A DNA stretch of 14,835 nucleotides from an uncultured Opitutaceae bacterium (GTDB taxonomy: Bacteria; Verrucomicrobiota; Verrucomicrobiae; Opitutales; Opitutaceae): NCBI GenBank assembly GCA_946482625.1, contig CAMLSH010000039.1:1-14835 (forward strand). Direction: 5' to 3'. This document shows positions 1-7,554 of this stretch, piece after piece. The position numbers and the translations under genes are program-made. The number at the start of each line of letters is the position of its first letter. The first letter of the stretch is position 1. The notes beneath the pieces were generated by a model. That model searched no databases. It was given only the letters and a program-made list of their open reading frames with translations, and had not been told where the DNA came from.

Positions 1-183
1 TTGCTGGCGTTGGAGCACCGCCTGATCCCGCCGAACCTGAATCTCGAAACCCCAGACCCGGCCTGCCGCCTGAATCTGGTGGGGGCGCAGCCGGTGCCGC
101 TCGCCGGCGAGTATGCGATGAAAAACAGCTTCGGTTTCGGCGGCGGAAATGCTGTGCTGATCCTGCGCCGCTTCTCCGAATAA
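1..183 (+). CDS. Beta-ketoacyl-ACP synthase, C-terminal fragment (5' end outside window)
   Basis: This is the last 60 residues of a thiolase-fold ketosynthase, which condenses an acyl group with malonyl-ACP by decarboxylative Claisen condensation. The visible signature is the C-terminal KS motif NSFGFGGGNAVLIL near the end; the asparagine and the glycine-rich loop are shared by FabF-type enzymes, although the usual GGTNA is GGGNA here. The preceding stretch (HRLIPPNLNLETPD) matches the KAS II segment ending in the conserved N-L-E-T-P-D region. The catalytic Cys and both His residues lie outside the window, so activity cannot be judged. The reading frame is open from base 1, so the TTG there is not necessarily a start. 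The ACP and acyltransferase directly downstream suggest a dedicated acyl-chain pathway rather than the housekeeping fab cluster. Confidence 0.85.
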   Translation: MLALEHRLIPPNLNLETPDPACRLNLVGAQPVPLAGEYAMKNSFGFGGGNAVLILRRFSE

Positions 184-214
184 CCTCCCGCTTTCGCGGC
201 CATCCCAAAAAATC

Positions 215-463
215 ATGAGTGCTGAAACAACCCAGGACCGACTGATCCGTGTATTGAACGATTCGATGCCGCAGGCGCTCGATGCCGGAACGGTCACGCC
301 GGCGACACTGCTTAATTCGTTTGGCGTCGATTCGCTCGTGCTGATCGATCTGATCTTCGACCTCGAACAGGAGTTCGGCGTGAAACTCGCCGCCGAGGAT
401 CTCATGGCGATGCGTACGATCGGCGATCTGACCACGTTCCTCGATCAACACGCGAAGAACTGA
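215..463 (+). CDS. Acyl carrier protein
   Basis: This is an 82-residue acyl carrier protein, the usual length for free-standing ACPs. Ser40 in the motif GVDSLVLIDL is the predicted attachment site for 4'-phosphopantetheine. The usual motif is G-x-DSL followed by hydrophobics, and the acidic helix II (DLIFDLEQEFGVKL) that binds partner enzymes is present. The gene begins 31 bp after the ketosynthase stop, with no evident Shine-Dalgarno sequence (CCCAAAAAATC before ATG). Its stop overlaps the start of the acyltransferase gene (TGATG), which implies translational coupling. It probably carries the acyl chain between the upstream KS and the downstream acyltransferase. It diverges from canonical AcpP (motif DSLD) and is probably a pathway-specific paralogue. 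Confidence 0.9.
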   Translation: MSAETTQDRLIRVLNDSMPQALDAGTVTPATLLNSFGVDSLVLIDLIFDLEQEFGVKLAAEDLMAMRTIGDLTTFLDQHAKN

Positions 464-1299
464 TGAGCGAACCGGCGCCAGCGATTCCCGCATCGGGCCC
501 GGCGGGCGACTCCACGCCTGCGGCGCTGGGCGGCCCGACTTCAGCGCCTGCGGTCAAACGCGTGCGCAAGCCGCCCGGACTGCTCCGGCGAGCGTTGATC
601 CGCTATGTGGCGCCGGTGATCGCGTTCACGCTCATCACACTCCTCCGGGCGAGTTGGCGCGTGCGCGAAACAGGACGCGAAAACTTCGACCGCGCGCTCG
701 CGTCGGGCCGCGGACCGGTGGTGGCATTTTTGCACGGGCGGGCGTTTATGTTGCTCAACACGATCCGCGGACGGAAACGGGGACGATGGCTGTCGATGTG
801 CTCCAAAAGCCTCGACGGAGATGGCATGACCAAGCTGGAGCAATGGCTTGGTTTTCGCGTGATCCGCGGCTCCTCGGGCCACGACGGATTGCAGGCGCTC
901 GTGGATATGATCCGCTTCATGCGCGACGAACCGGGGTTGGGCGCCTGCCTCGCTGTGGACGGCTCCCGCGGTCCCCGCGGTGTTGTGCAAGGGGGCATCA
1001 TCTCCCTCGCGCAACGCACCGGCGGGATGATCATCCCGGTGACGATCTCGGCGAAACCCGCATGGATTTTCCGGAAGGCGTGGGACCGGACGTTGATCGC
1101 GAAGCCCTTCGCCACGGTGGATATCGTATTCGGTGAATGGATCGAAGTGCCGGCGAAGTTAAAGGCGCCGGAGGCGACGACGTTTCGCGAAACACTCGAG
1201 GAGCGATTGATCGCGCTGCAAGCGCACGCCGATCAGCTCAGCGGCTTTGCCGACACCGAGCCAGTGCGCGTGCAGAGCGTCGTCGGTGGGAGGGCTTGA
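463..1299 (+). CDS. Lysophospholipid acyltransferase family protein (DUF374 type)
   Basis: This 278-residue protein belongs to the glycerolipid/lysophospholipid acyltransferase superfamily, DUF374 branch. A Pro/Ala-rich N-terminus (1-38) is followed by one hydrophobic helix at about 48-62 that probably anchors it in the inner membrane. The catalytic-type motif is H91-G-R, where most relatives have HxxxxD. Downstream come the DUF374 blocks GFRVIRGSS (130-138) and DGSRGPRGVVQ (166-176), then a hydrophobic segment IIPVTISA at 190-197. The family transfers acyl groups from acyl-ACP or acyl-CoA to lipid or lipid A-like acceptors; the acceptor here is unknown. The gene overlaps the ACP gene by one base, so the two products are probably made together. 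Placement beside KS and ACP resembles aryl-polyene-type lipid clusters, but that link is inferred. Confidence 0.85.
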   Translation: MSEPAPAIPASGPAGDSTPAALGGPTSAPAVKRVRKPPGLLRRALIRYVAPVIAFTLITLLRASWRVRETGRENFDRALASGRGPVVAFLHGRAFMLLNTIRGRKRGRWLSMCSKSLDGDGMTKLEQWLGFRVIRGSSGHDGLQALVDMIRFMRDEPGLGACLAVDGSRGPRGVVQGGIISLAQRTGGMIIPVTISAKPAWIFRKAWDRTLIAKPFATVDIVFGEWIEVPAKLKAPEATTFRETLEERLIALQAHADQLSGFADTEPVRVQSVVGGRA

Positions 1300-1330
1300 C
1301 GAAGGCGGTTATTTGCGGACGGCTTGCTGG

Positions 1331-1573
1331 ATGGCCTCGCCGACCGAAGAGAATTTCAACGACTACAAGAAAGCCGAAAAGAAGGCGCTCGAACTGCTCG
1401 CCGAGATGAAAGCGGCGACGCCCAAGAAAGTGGATATCGAACTCGCGTTGCTCGTAGCGATTTTTGAGCTGCACAAAGGAACGGTCCCGGCGGCGACCGT
1501 GGCGTCCATCATCCAAGGGCATCTGAAGCAAGTCGTGCCCTTCTACGCGGCGAAAGAGTCCGCGAGAAACTGA
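1331..1573 (+). CDS. Small conserved-looking hypothetical protein
   Basis: This 80-residue protein is one I do not recognise. The ATG at 1331 is preferred over an in-frame GTG further upstream (1247), because the earlier start would overlap the acyltransferase gene and add a low-complexity leader. The N-terminal half is highly charged and helical (DYKKAEKKALELLAEMK), followed by a hydrophobic segment IELALLVAIFELHKG at about 35-49 and a second amphipathic stretch. There are no cysteines, metal motifs or signal peptide. It lies 31 bp after the acyltransferase on the same strand and may be the last gene of that operon. No function is proposed. Confidence 0.6.
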   Translation: MASPTEENFNDYKKAEKKALELLAEMKAATPKKVDIELALLVAIFELHKGTVPAATVASIIQGHLKQVVPFYAAKESARN

Positions 1574-1665
1574 GTCGCGGCTGCCCATGTGAATGCGCGG
1601 AAGATGGGCGAGCAGGGTGGCTTCGCGCGGGAGAGTTGCTTGCGGGACCTCGCGGGCGTTTGGGA

Positions 1666-1700
1666 AATAAAAAGGCCGGCTGCGTGAATCGCTGCCGGCC
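1666..1700 (-). terminator. Rho-independent terminator for the DUF5684 gene
   Basis: On the minus strand a GGCCGGC arm (1700-1694) pairs with GCCGGCC (1680-1674). A T/T mismatch, a further 3-bp GCG/CGC stem and a 5-nt loop lie between the arms. The hairpin is followed directly by TTTTTATTT (1673-1665). It begins 42 bp after the stop of the minus-strand gene ending at 1743. The U-tract is on the minus-strand side only, so it does not terminate the plus-strand gene ending at 1573. Confidence 0.85.
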
Positions 1701-1742
1701 CGAATGGTTGGCGAGAGGATCGCCGGACGATGATGACCAATC

Positions 1743-2087
1743 TCAGTTCAGCGCGGGCGCGGCCTGGTACTTGGCGTCACCGAAGCCGAGGATGGGGTAG
1801 AAGATGAAGCTCAGCAATGCGAGCCCAACGCCGAAGCCGCCGCCTTTGCCAAAGGCCTTGGCGATCTCGATCGAGACAATGATGGAGATCACAAAATTAA
1901 CCACCGGGATAAAAAACAACAGCAGCCACCAACCCGGTTTGCCCGCGATCTTAAGGAGGATGTAAACGTTGTAGAGCGGGACGAGGCTTGCCCAACCGGG
2001 ATGGCCGGCTTTGACGAAGACCTTCCAGAAGCTGGCGAAGATAAAGACGACGAAAGCCAGATAGAGGAGAACGATGACTGCTTCCAT
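1743..2087 (-). CDS. DUF5684-type small integral membrane protein
   Basis: This 114-residue membrane protein has three hydrophobic helices at about 3-22, 52-72 and 84-101. The conserved core includes AGHPGWASLVPLYNVYILL (27-45) after helix 1, GKPGWWLLLFFIPVVN (49-64), AKAFGKGGGFGVGL (76-89) and the terminal FYPILGFGDAKYQ (96-108). These motifs, the GHPGW block, the paired GWW and the GFGD-xx-Y end, match the DUF5684 family as I know it. Family members often sit near signal peptidase-like or zinc-ribbon genes, but their function is not established. It is downstream of the zinc-ribbon/TPR gene on the same strand with a 173-bp gap, so it may have its own promoter; no clear one was seen. An intrinsic terminator follows. 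Confidence 0.8.
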   Translation of the reverse strand: MEAVIVLLYLAFVVFIFASFWKVFVKAGHPGWASLVPLYNVYILLKIAGKPGWWLLLFFIPVVNFVISIIVSIEIAKAFGKGGGFGVGLALLSFIFYPILGFGDAKYQAAPALN

Positions 2088-2260
2088 GATGTGATGAGGG
2101 TGGGTTTGGGGTTAAGTTACGAAGCGTCCGCCAGACGAGCGGCGCGTGACCGATGTGGCCTCAGGGGCGCGAGGTGACAAGGTGTAAGTGCGGAATGCAG
2201 GATCGGGTAGCCGCCTGTTTGCGCCATTAATCCGCAGGGGGGACGGCTCGTCTGACGCGT

Positions 2261-4555
2261 TTAACGCGGCAGGACCTGGCCCAGCGCCAGGGAGTAGAAC
2301 GAATCTTGGGTTTTGAGAGCGGCGGCGCGCTCGATGTATTCGGCGGATCGCGACGGATGCTTCTGGGCAAGGGCGGCGAGGTACAAGAAGTGCGAATCGA
2401 CATCGTAGCAGCTGTGCGTGGCCAGTCTGGGCTCGGGCGCGGGTACGCCGCTCAGCCAGCCCGCCCAGAGCTTTTGGTCGCTGACGCCTTTGGCTAGTTC
2501 CGCCACGGCCGCCGCGAGCTGTTCGTCGGCGTCGGCGGACCGGTTCGCTTGCGCGAGCAGGATGTAGAGGATCAGACGGCCATTCACGCCAACGCTGGCC
2601 GGATCTTTTTGCGCCAGTCGCAGCGCCGCCGTGAGGTCGTTTGCCAGGATACTCTGTTGGAAGCGCCAACCGTTTCCGGCGAGGTTCGCGACAGCCATCG
2701 CCAGCGCTTCGCGATCGCGCAACGCGCAGGCAAGAGCGGTCTTCAAGTAGGCTTCTCCTTCGAGGCGGGCAGCGGCGTCCATCGGCTCGGCTTGGTTGAG
2801 CTTCTCCAGAAAGCGCGCGATCTCGGCGTTCGCTTCGACGGCGCGACCGAGTTTTCCTAAGCGGTAAACGTGTTTGTAGAAGGCCGGGTAGGTCGGGTTC
2901 TTCGATGCGAGCAGATTGCCAGCCTCCCGCTCAAGCGTGTCGTAGTCTTTGCATCCAAGGAGGACGTCGTTGCGCAGGTTTTTGAACGCCTCGCTGTCCG
3001 GGTCTTGGTTCACCGCGATACTTGAATACTCCCGCGAGCGGGCGAAATCGCCTTCGAGCAGATAGTAATATGCGAGGGCGTTGGCGGCGTGTGCGGACGG
3101 TTTATCGGACTGCAAGGCCCGCTCGAAGAACGTCCGGCTTTCGTCGAGATCGGTCACGATACGGCCGTATAGGTACGCGAGATCGGCATCGGTCGGTTCC
3201 TGCGCGGTGTACGCCGCGTAGCGGGCGACCAGATCGGCGCCCTCGGCGGTATTTTCCACCAACGTTTGATATGCGCGGTGCCACTCGATTTCGACGGGCC
3301 GGGTGGAGAGCCGGGGTTCGGCCAGCGCGAGAAATTCCTCCCGGGGAACAAAATTGGCCCCGAGGTGGATGAGCGTCGCATCGGTGTGCGGGCTGCGCAG
3401 CCGGGCGCGAAGATGCGCCTGCAGAAGCGCGGTCTGTTTTTGCTCAAGGAACAGCTGCACGAGTTGCCGGGTGTCCAACCGGGCGAGATCCGAGACCCGG
3501 GTGCGATAAACCACGCTGCCGTCGGCGGGTGTGTCGATGGTGGCGGGGAAAACCTGGAACGGGAAGTCGATGTCTGAGTAGAGATAGTGCGCGGCACCGG
3601 CGGCGATCGTGAAGCTGTGCGTGTTGCCACTAGGTTTTGGATACGCGTAGCCCGTGCGTTCCCACAGCAACACGGCCGCCTGATCGGGATTGACGACCAC
3701 GAGCGTGTGATCGAAGGCCCGGCGATACCACGGCACGTCGACCTCGAACGCGGCAGCCGGGATGTACGTGTGGCCGTCGGCCGGGGCGATTTTGTTCTCA
3801 CCGAAGACGATCATGTCCGCGCGGGTGCGCTGGCGCGGCTGCAATGTCACGGGCCGGTCGTTGATCACGACGCTGTACGGATGATCGAGGCCGTTGATCA
3901 AGAAGGCGTCTTTCGGGCGTCCGCTTGCCGCCTTCTGGGCGAAGGACGCAAAAACCATGACCAGCACGGCGGGCACGATCATGACGGGGAGCGACTGCCA
4001 AAGCCGGTGCGGCGGTTTGGGCTTCGGCAGTTTTTGCAGTTCGATGTGGGCGCTGGCAGCGGCGGCGATTTGTTCGTCGGTGGAGAGGCCGACGGCTTCC
4101 AGATAAACGGCGTCGGCTTCCTTATCGAGGCAGAGGTGGCTGTACGCGCCGGCGAGATGGGCGAGAATCTTGGGATTCCGCGCAAAGGCGGCGCGGATCT
4201 GTGGGCCGACGCGGAGCAGGGTGGTGCGACCGTGCAGGCCGGAAAGCGCGCCGAGTAGCTCGAGTGCGGCGGCTTCGTCATCGGGTGTCGCTTCGTACTT
4301 TGCGACGGCGGCGGGCAGCTCCGTTTTCTTGAGCTTGGTCCACTTGCGCAGCGGCATGGTCAGCGCGCGTTTGCACTGTGGGCACTCGGAGATGATTTTC
4401 TCGGTCCCGAGTGGAATCACCGGCACGAAGTAGAGCGTGAAGAACTTCGAGGACCTGTAACTTTTGAAGTGACCTCGCTGGCTGCACGCGGGGCAGTGGT
4501 CGCGAATCACGCTATGGTCCCGGCGGTTAAAATATCCCCATCCGTAGATGATCAT
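2261..4555 (-). CDS. Zinc-ribbon, single-TM, TPR-repeat membrane protein
   Basis: This 764-residue protein starts at the ATG at 4555 (MIIYGWGYF), chosen because the zinc ribbon begins almost at once; an in-frame start at 4657 would add an unstructured 34-residue leader. Residues 21-61 carry two knuckles, CPAC (21-24) and CPQC (58-61), separated by FFTLYFVPVIPLGTEK, typical of the zinc-ribbon_15 family. A basic segment (KPKPPHRLWQ) precedes one TM helix at about 187-206. A beta-rich region (about 215-355, containing VVINDRPVTLQPRQ) may be PEGA-like or novel. The rest is alpha-helical, with the clearest TPR units at about 455-520 and more degenerate helices to the C-terminus. The predicted topology is a cytoplasmic zinc ribbon and an extracytoplasmic TPR domain, suggesting a scaffold role. 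Partner and function are unknown. Confidence 0.8.
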   Translation of the reverse strand: MIIYGWGYFNRRDHSVIRDHCPACSQRGHFKSYRSSKFFTLYFVPVIPLGTEKIISECPQCKRALTMPLRKWTKLKKTELPAAVAKYEATPDDEAAALELLGALSGLHGRTTLLRVGPQIRAAFARNPKILAHLAGAYSHLCLDKEADAVYLEAVGLSTDEQIAAAASAHIELQKLPKPKPPHRLWQSLPVMIVPAVLVMVFASFAQKAASGRPKDAFLINGLDHPYSVVINDRPVTLQPRQRTRADMIVFGENKIAPADGHTYIPAAAFEVDVPWYRRAFDHTLVVVNPDQAAVLLWERTGYAYPKPSGNTHSFTIAAGAAHYLYSDIDFPFQVFPATIDTPADGSVVYRTRVSDLARLDTRQLVQLFLEQKQTALLQAHLRARLRSPHTDATLIHLGANFVPREEFLALAEPRLSTRPVEIEWHRAYQTLVENTAEGADLVARYAAYTAQEPTDADLAYLYGRIVTDLDESRTFFERALQSDKPSAHAANALAYYYLLEGDFARSREYSSIAVNQDPDSEAFKNLRNDVLLGCKDYDTLEREAGNLLASKNPTYPAFYKHVYRLGKLGRAVEANAEIARFLEKLNQAEPMDAAARLEGEAYLKTALACALRDREALAMAVANLAGNGWRFQQSILANDLTAALRLAQKDPASVGVNGRLILYILLAQANRSADADEQLAAAVAELAKGVSDQKLWAGWLSGVPAPEPRLATHSCYDVDSHFLYLAALAQKHPSRSAEYIERAAALKTQDSFYSLALGQVLPR

Positions 4556-4801
4556 GTGTGGCGTTTCAGGGTTCGCAGGCCGGGTGGACTCCGAGGGTTG
4601 CCTGCCACACGAGCGGTATTCTGAACGTGGGGACCGATCAAGCGCGCTGTCCGCCACACGGCCGATTCCACCGGCGTTGGCAGGCCGTTTTCGTCAGGGG
4701 CCTCGACACCACGCGGGGTGCGGCCGGTCGCGCAGAAATCCCCGACTCCCGAGGTCGACGAGGAGTGGCATCACGCGCCGAAGCGGGGCACTTTCGAGGC
4801 G

Positions 4802-5383
4802 CTATTTTTTCTTGGACGCTGCGGCTGCCTTGAGTGCGTTCAATTCAGCCTGTGCCGCAGTCAGCTTTGACTCGAGGTCGGCGACCTTGGTCTGGGCATC
4901 GGTCGTCTGCTTGCGAAGTTCGACGAGCGCGGCATCGGCATCTTTTTTCGCGTTCGCGGCATCGGTGCGGACTTGGGAAAGCTCGGCTTGGAGCTGCGTC
5001 GTGGAAGTCGTCGCTTTATCCAGCTCTTGTTTGAGCGATTCGGCGCCGGTTTTCGTTTCGCCCGCTTCCTTTTGGAGCTGAAGCAGCGCGGCCTTCGCTT
5101 CGTTGAGCTGTGTGGTCAGCTGGTCTTTTTCGGCTTCCACTTGTTTTCGCGCGGCGGCCGCGGCGGCGGCGGCTTCGTCAGCTAGTTTTTGCTGCTGAAT
5201 TTTCTCGTTCCGAGCCTGGTCGACCTGTTGCTGCAGCTCCATGGTTTTACTCTCCGCGGTGCGGACTTTGCCGGGAAAAACGACAAGGAGGCCCACCACT
5301 GCGATGGCCAGCACGACGATCACGACGGTCGCGACCGAGGCGTTACGGGCGGAAGGGGACGATGGACGAGGTATGGCTTTCAT
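4802..5383 (-). CDS. Membrane-anchored coiled-coil protein
   Basis: This 193-residue protein starts at ATG 5383; a GTG at 5395 could add four residues. A short basic N-terminus (MKAIPRPSSPSARN) precedes one TM helix at about 16-36 (rich in V, I and L), so the bulk should be extracytoplasmic or periplasmic. Residues about 42-185 form a nearly continuous coiled coil with heptad-like LQ/KA repeats, including an all-alanine block (about 74-82) between charged stretches. The end is AAASKKK. There are no cysteines or catalytic motifs. This composition occurs in structural or spacer proteins and in TolA/YtxH-like anchors; no specific family can be assigned. It lies upstream of the zinc-ribbon/TPR gene (246-bp gap) on the same strand. 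Confidence 0.75.
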   Translation of the reverse strand: MKAIPRPSSPSARNASVATVVIVVLAIAVVGLLVVFPGKVRTAESKTMELQQQVDQARNEKIQQQKLADEAAAAAAAARKQVEAEKDQLTTQLNEAKAALLQLQKEAGETKTGAESLKQELDKATTSTTQLQAELSQVRTDAANAKKDADAALVELRKQTTDAQTKVADLESKLTAAQAELNALKAAAASKKK

Positions 5384-5625
5384 AGGTCGATACACTACAC
5401 CTGTTCTAACAAAAGTGCATCGGGCCTCGGTCCTATGGGCCTGTGCGGGAATTTCTTAGAAAAAATGTTCCGGCCATTTCTCGGCGACAACGAGCAGGAG
5501 GGCAGCCTCGGGCCTAGCAGGGCTAAAGCCTTGCGATTTCAAAACGCCCGCCTGTCGTCGTTGCCCGATAATGGTCTCAAAATCCTTGCATCGCCTCTGC
5601 CCTGATGACGCGCGGCTTCGGCTGC

Positions 5626-5632
5626 GGGAGGG
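5626..5632 (+). promoter_or_regulatory. Strong Shine-Dalgarno site of the methyltransferase gene
   Basis: GGGAGGG lies six bases before the ATG at 5639. This is one of very few clear ribosome-binding sites in the window and supports the chosen start for the methyltransferase. Confidence 0.6.
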
Positions 5633-5638
5633 CTGCGC

Positions 5639-6349
5639 ATGATTCCATTGTTGCCGCCGAACGTCGCGGCTCTCCCGCGGGAAGTGGTCTGTGCGGACGC
5701 TCTTCCGTGGATGCAAACGCGCGGCCGAGTCGCTGGGGCGTGCGCGGTGACCTCGTTGCCGGACGTGTCGGAAGTCGGTCTGGCGCTGCCGGTCTGGCGG
5801 GCGTGGTTTCTGCGCGCAGTGCAGCTGGTGGTCGATGCGGTGCCGGAGGAAAGCGCGGCACTCTTTTTCCAATCCGATATCAAACGCGACGGCGTGTGGA
5901 TCGACAAAGGCGCTTTGGTCACGCGCGCGGCGGAGGACGCGGGTGCGCGCATCCTTTTCCACAAGATCGTCTGCCGGCGTCCGCCGGGCATGCTGACGTA
6001 TGGGCGGCCCGGGTACACGCACCTGATCGCGGTTTCGCGTGCGATGAAGTGCCCGGATGTGCTGCCGATTCCCGACGTCATCGCCGACGCGGGGCGTCAG
6101 CCGTGGGTGAGGGCGATGGGCATTCGCGCGGCGGCCCACGCGGTGCGATTTGCGCGCGATCAGGTAGGGGCGACGACGGTCTTCGATCCATTCTGTGGTG
6201 TCGGCACAGTGCTCGCGGTGGCCAATGCGTTCGGACTTGCCGCGCTGGGCGTGGAAAAATCGCGCAAGCGCTGCGAGCAGGCAAAAGAGCTGGTCATCAC
6301 GCGGGCGGAACTGGACGACGAAAGCGGGACTGCGCCGGGTCAGTGCTGA
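5639..6349 (+). CDS. Permuted SAM-dependent methyltransferase-like protein with SLPD motif
   Basis: This 236-residue Rossmann-type methyltransferase has its motifs in permuted order. The N-terminal segment VVCADALPWM (16-25) and CAVTSLPDVSEVG (35-47) resemble the part of DNA/RNA methyltransferases that normally carries the catalytic (D/N/S)PP(Y/W) motif, here SLPD. The SAM-binding motif I, TVFDPFCGVGTVLAVAN (180-196), is C-terminal, followed by ALGVEKSRKRCEQA, where E206 should bind the ribose hydroxyls. The middle has QSDIKRDGVWIDK (78-90) and FHKIVCRRPPG (107-117), then GRPGYTHLIAVS (122-133). The order IV-to-I is that of beta-class amino-methyltransferases. The substrate is unknown; the SLPD motif argues against ordinary N6-adenine or N4-cytosine DNA methylation. 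The gene is monocistronic and overlaps the pectate lyase tail-to-tail by 10 bp. No restriction enzyme is nearby. Confidence 0.75.
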   Translation: MIPLLPPNVAALPREVVCADALPWMQTRGRVAGACAVTSLPDVSEVGLALPVWRAWFLRAVQLVVDAVPEESAALFFQSDIKRDGVWIDKGALVTRAAEDAGARILFHKIVCRRPPGMLTYGRPGYTHLIAVSRAMKCPDVLPIPDVIADAGRQPWVRAMGIRAAAHAVRFARDQVGATTVFDPFCGVGTVLAVANAFGLAALGVEKSRKRCEQAKELVITRAELDDESGTAPGQC

Positions 6350-7464
6350 CGAACGCGCTTTATCCACTGAGGATAATCCTCGGCGAGGAGGCTTGCGGGC
6401 CAAGTGCCGTACCAGTCGTAGCCGGACCGGCGTTCGCGTTGGACCTCGGCAAGGGTTTGTACGCGTTTGCCTCCGCGGTCGGCGAGAAACGGTTCGCTGG
6501 TTTCGAGATCGTAGAAGCGCGCCCAGAGCGGCGGCGCCGACGGATCGGGAACGGTGCGGCGGTCGGTCGTGCTCGTATGCCAGGTGTATTTAACCGGCTC
6601 GGCGTCGAAGGTCTCCAGGCGAAGGCCGTCGATTTTCACCCGGCTAAACCAGGCGACGGCGCCCTCGATGGCGGCGACGATTTCCGGTGAGGGATTTTCG
6701 ATGCTCATCAGATAACGCGTGACGGCGACGCTCTCGCGGCTGACGAGCGCGGGGAGCTCGAAGGTGCGGGCGCCGGAGGGAGCGAGTGTGACGTGGTGAT
6801 ACTGGCCGGCCCACGCGGTGAGGTTTCCTTGCTGACGGATTTGTAGATGGAGGATGCATGCATCGCCGCGCGCAAAGCCATCGGCGGCGCGTTGCCTGCG
6901 CGTGTCGTCGATGAAGGCGAACGGCGTCCCGCCGGCCGCGACTTTGCGCAGCAGTCTGAGCAAATCGGGAAACACATCGTCGGCGAACGTGAGGTAGGCG
7001 CGATAGCCCTCCTGATTTGGAAACGAGTGCGGAAATCCGCCGCTGGGATGTTGCGCGGAGAAAACGAAATCCAATCCGCGCAGGCAGGCGTCGCGGTAGC
7101 GGGCGTCGCCAGTGAGTCCGTAAGCGCCGGCGAGATACTCGATCTGGGGCCAGGTGTTGCGGTTGTCGAAGCTGGTGTCGGCCTTGGAGCGGTCGGCGGC
7201 GATCTGTCGTTGTTCGTCGTCGGAGAGGATGCGAAGCGGATCTTCGTTTTCGCGCCAGCCGCCGTTGTCGCGCTGATAAAGCAGGATGTTGTCGGCGATG
7301 CCGCGGACGTCGTCGGGCGCGAGGCGCGGGTATTCGGTTTTATGATTCGCGTTGCGCCAGTGGTGAATGCAGTCGGCGAAGCCATCCAGCGGCAGCGCTG
7401 GCGATGCCGCGTGGACAAGCGCAGCCGAAAAGCAAAACAGCAGGGCGAGGACCGTAGGTCGCAT
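6340..7464 (-). CDS. Secreted pectate lyase, PL10-like
   Basis: This 374-residue protein has a Sec signal peptide: Arg2, a hydrophobic core at about 4-17, and a likely cleavage site after VHA (17-19). The mature part matches the pectic_lyase (PL10) alpha/alpha-toroid fold. Visible family blocks are NGGWRENEDP (67-76), a version of the NGGWPKN segment, DNRNTWPQIEYLAGAY (100-115), GGFPHSFPN (142-150), RYLMSIENPSPEIVAAIEG (250-268), WARFYDLET (314-322), and RRSGYDWYGTWPASLL (345-360) near the C-terminus. PL10 enzymes cleave polygalacturonate by Ca2+-dependent beta-elimination. The length is typical for a single-domain PL10 and no CBM is present. It lies 90 bp downstream of the MATE gene on the same strand. 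No SusC/D pair, GH28 or uronate pathway gene is nearby, so it is not in an obvious pectin locus here. Confidence 0.85.
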   Translation of the reverse strand: MRPTVLALLFCFSAALVHAASPALPLDGFADCIHHWRNANHKTEYPRLAPDDVRGIADNILLYQRDNGGWRENEDPLRILSDDEQRQIAADRSKADTSFDNRNTWPQIEYLAGAYGLTGDARYRDACLRGLDFVFSAQHPSGGFPHSFPNQEGYRAYLTFADDVFPDLLRLLRKVAAGGTPFAFIDDTRRQRAADGFARGDACILHLQIRQQGNLTAWAGQYHHVTLAPSGARTFELPALVSRESVAVTRYLMSIENPSPEIVAAIEGAVAWFSRVKIDGLRLETFDAEPVKYTWHTSTTDRRTVPDPSAPPLWARFYDLETSEPFLADRGGKRVQTLAEVQRERRSGYDWYGTWPASLLAEDYPQWIKRVRQH

Positions 7465-7554
7465 CGGTGAACATTGCGGCAGTTCGTCGCAGCGGGGTCA
7501 AACACAGGAGCAGGACTGACGCGTCGCGCAACGTGCGGGAACACGCGTTCCACC

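Noticed and set aside
2112..2669. Minus-strand 185-codon frame
   Set aside because: It overlaps the C-terminal part of the zinc-ribbon/TPR gene in another frame and is Arg/Pro-rich.
5605..6690. Plus-strand open frame of 361 codons across the methyltransferase and lyase
   Set aside because: It covers two recognised genes in other frames, with Arg/Gly-rich composition typical of shadow frames.
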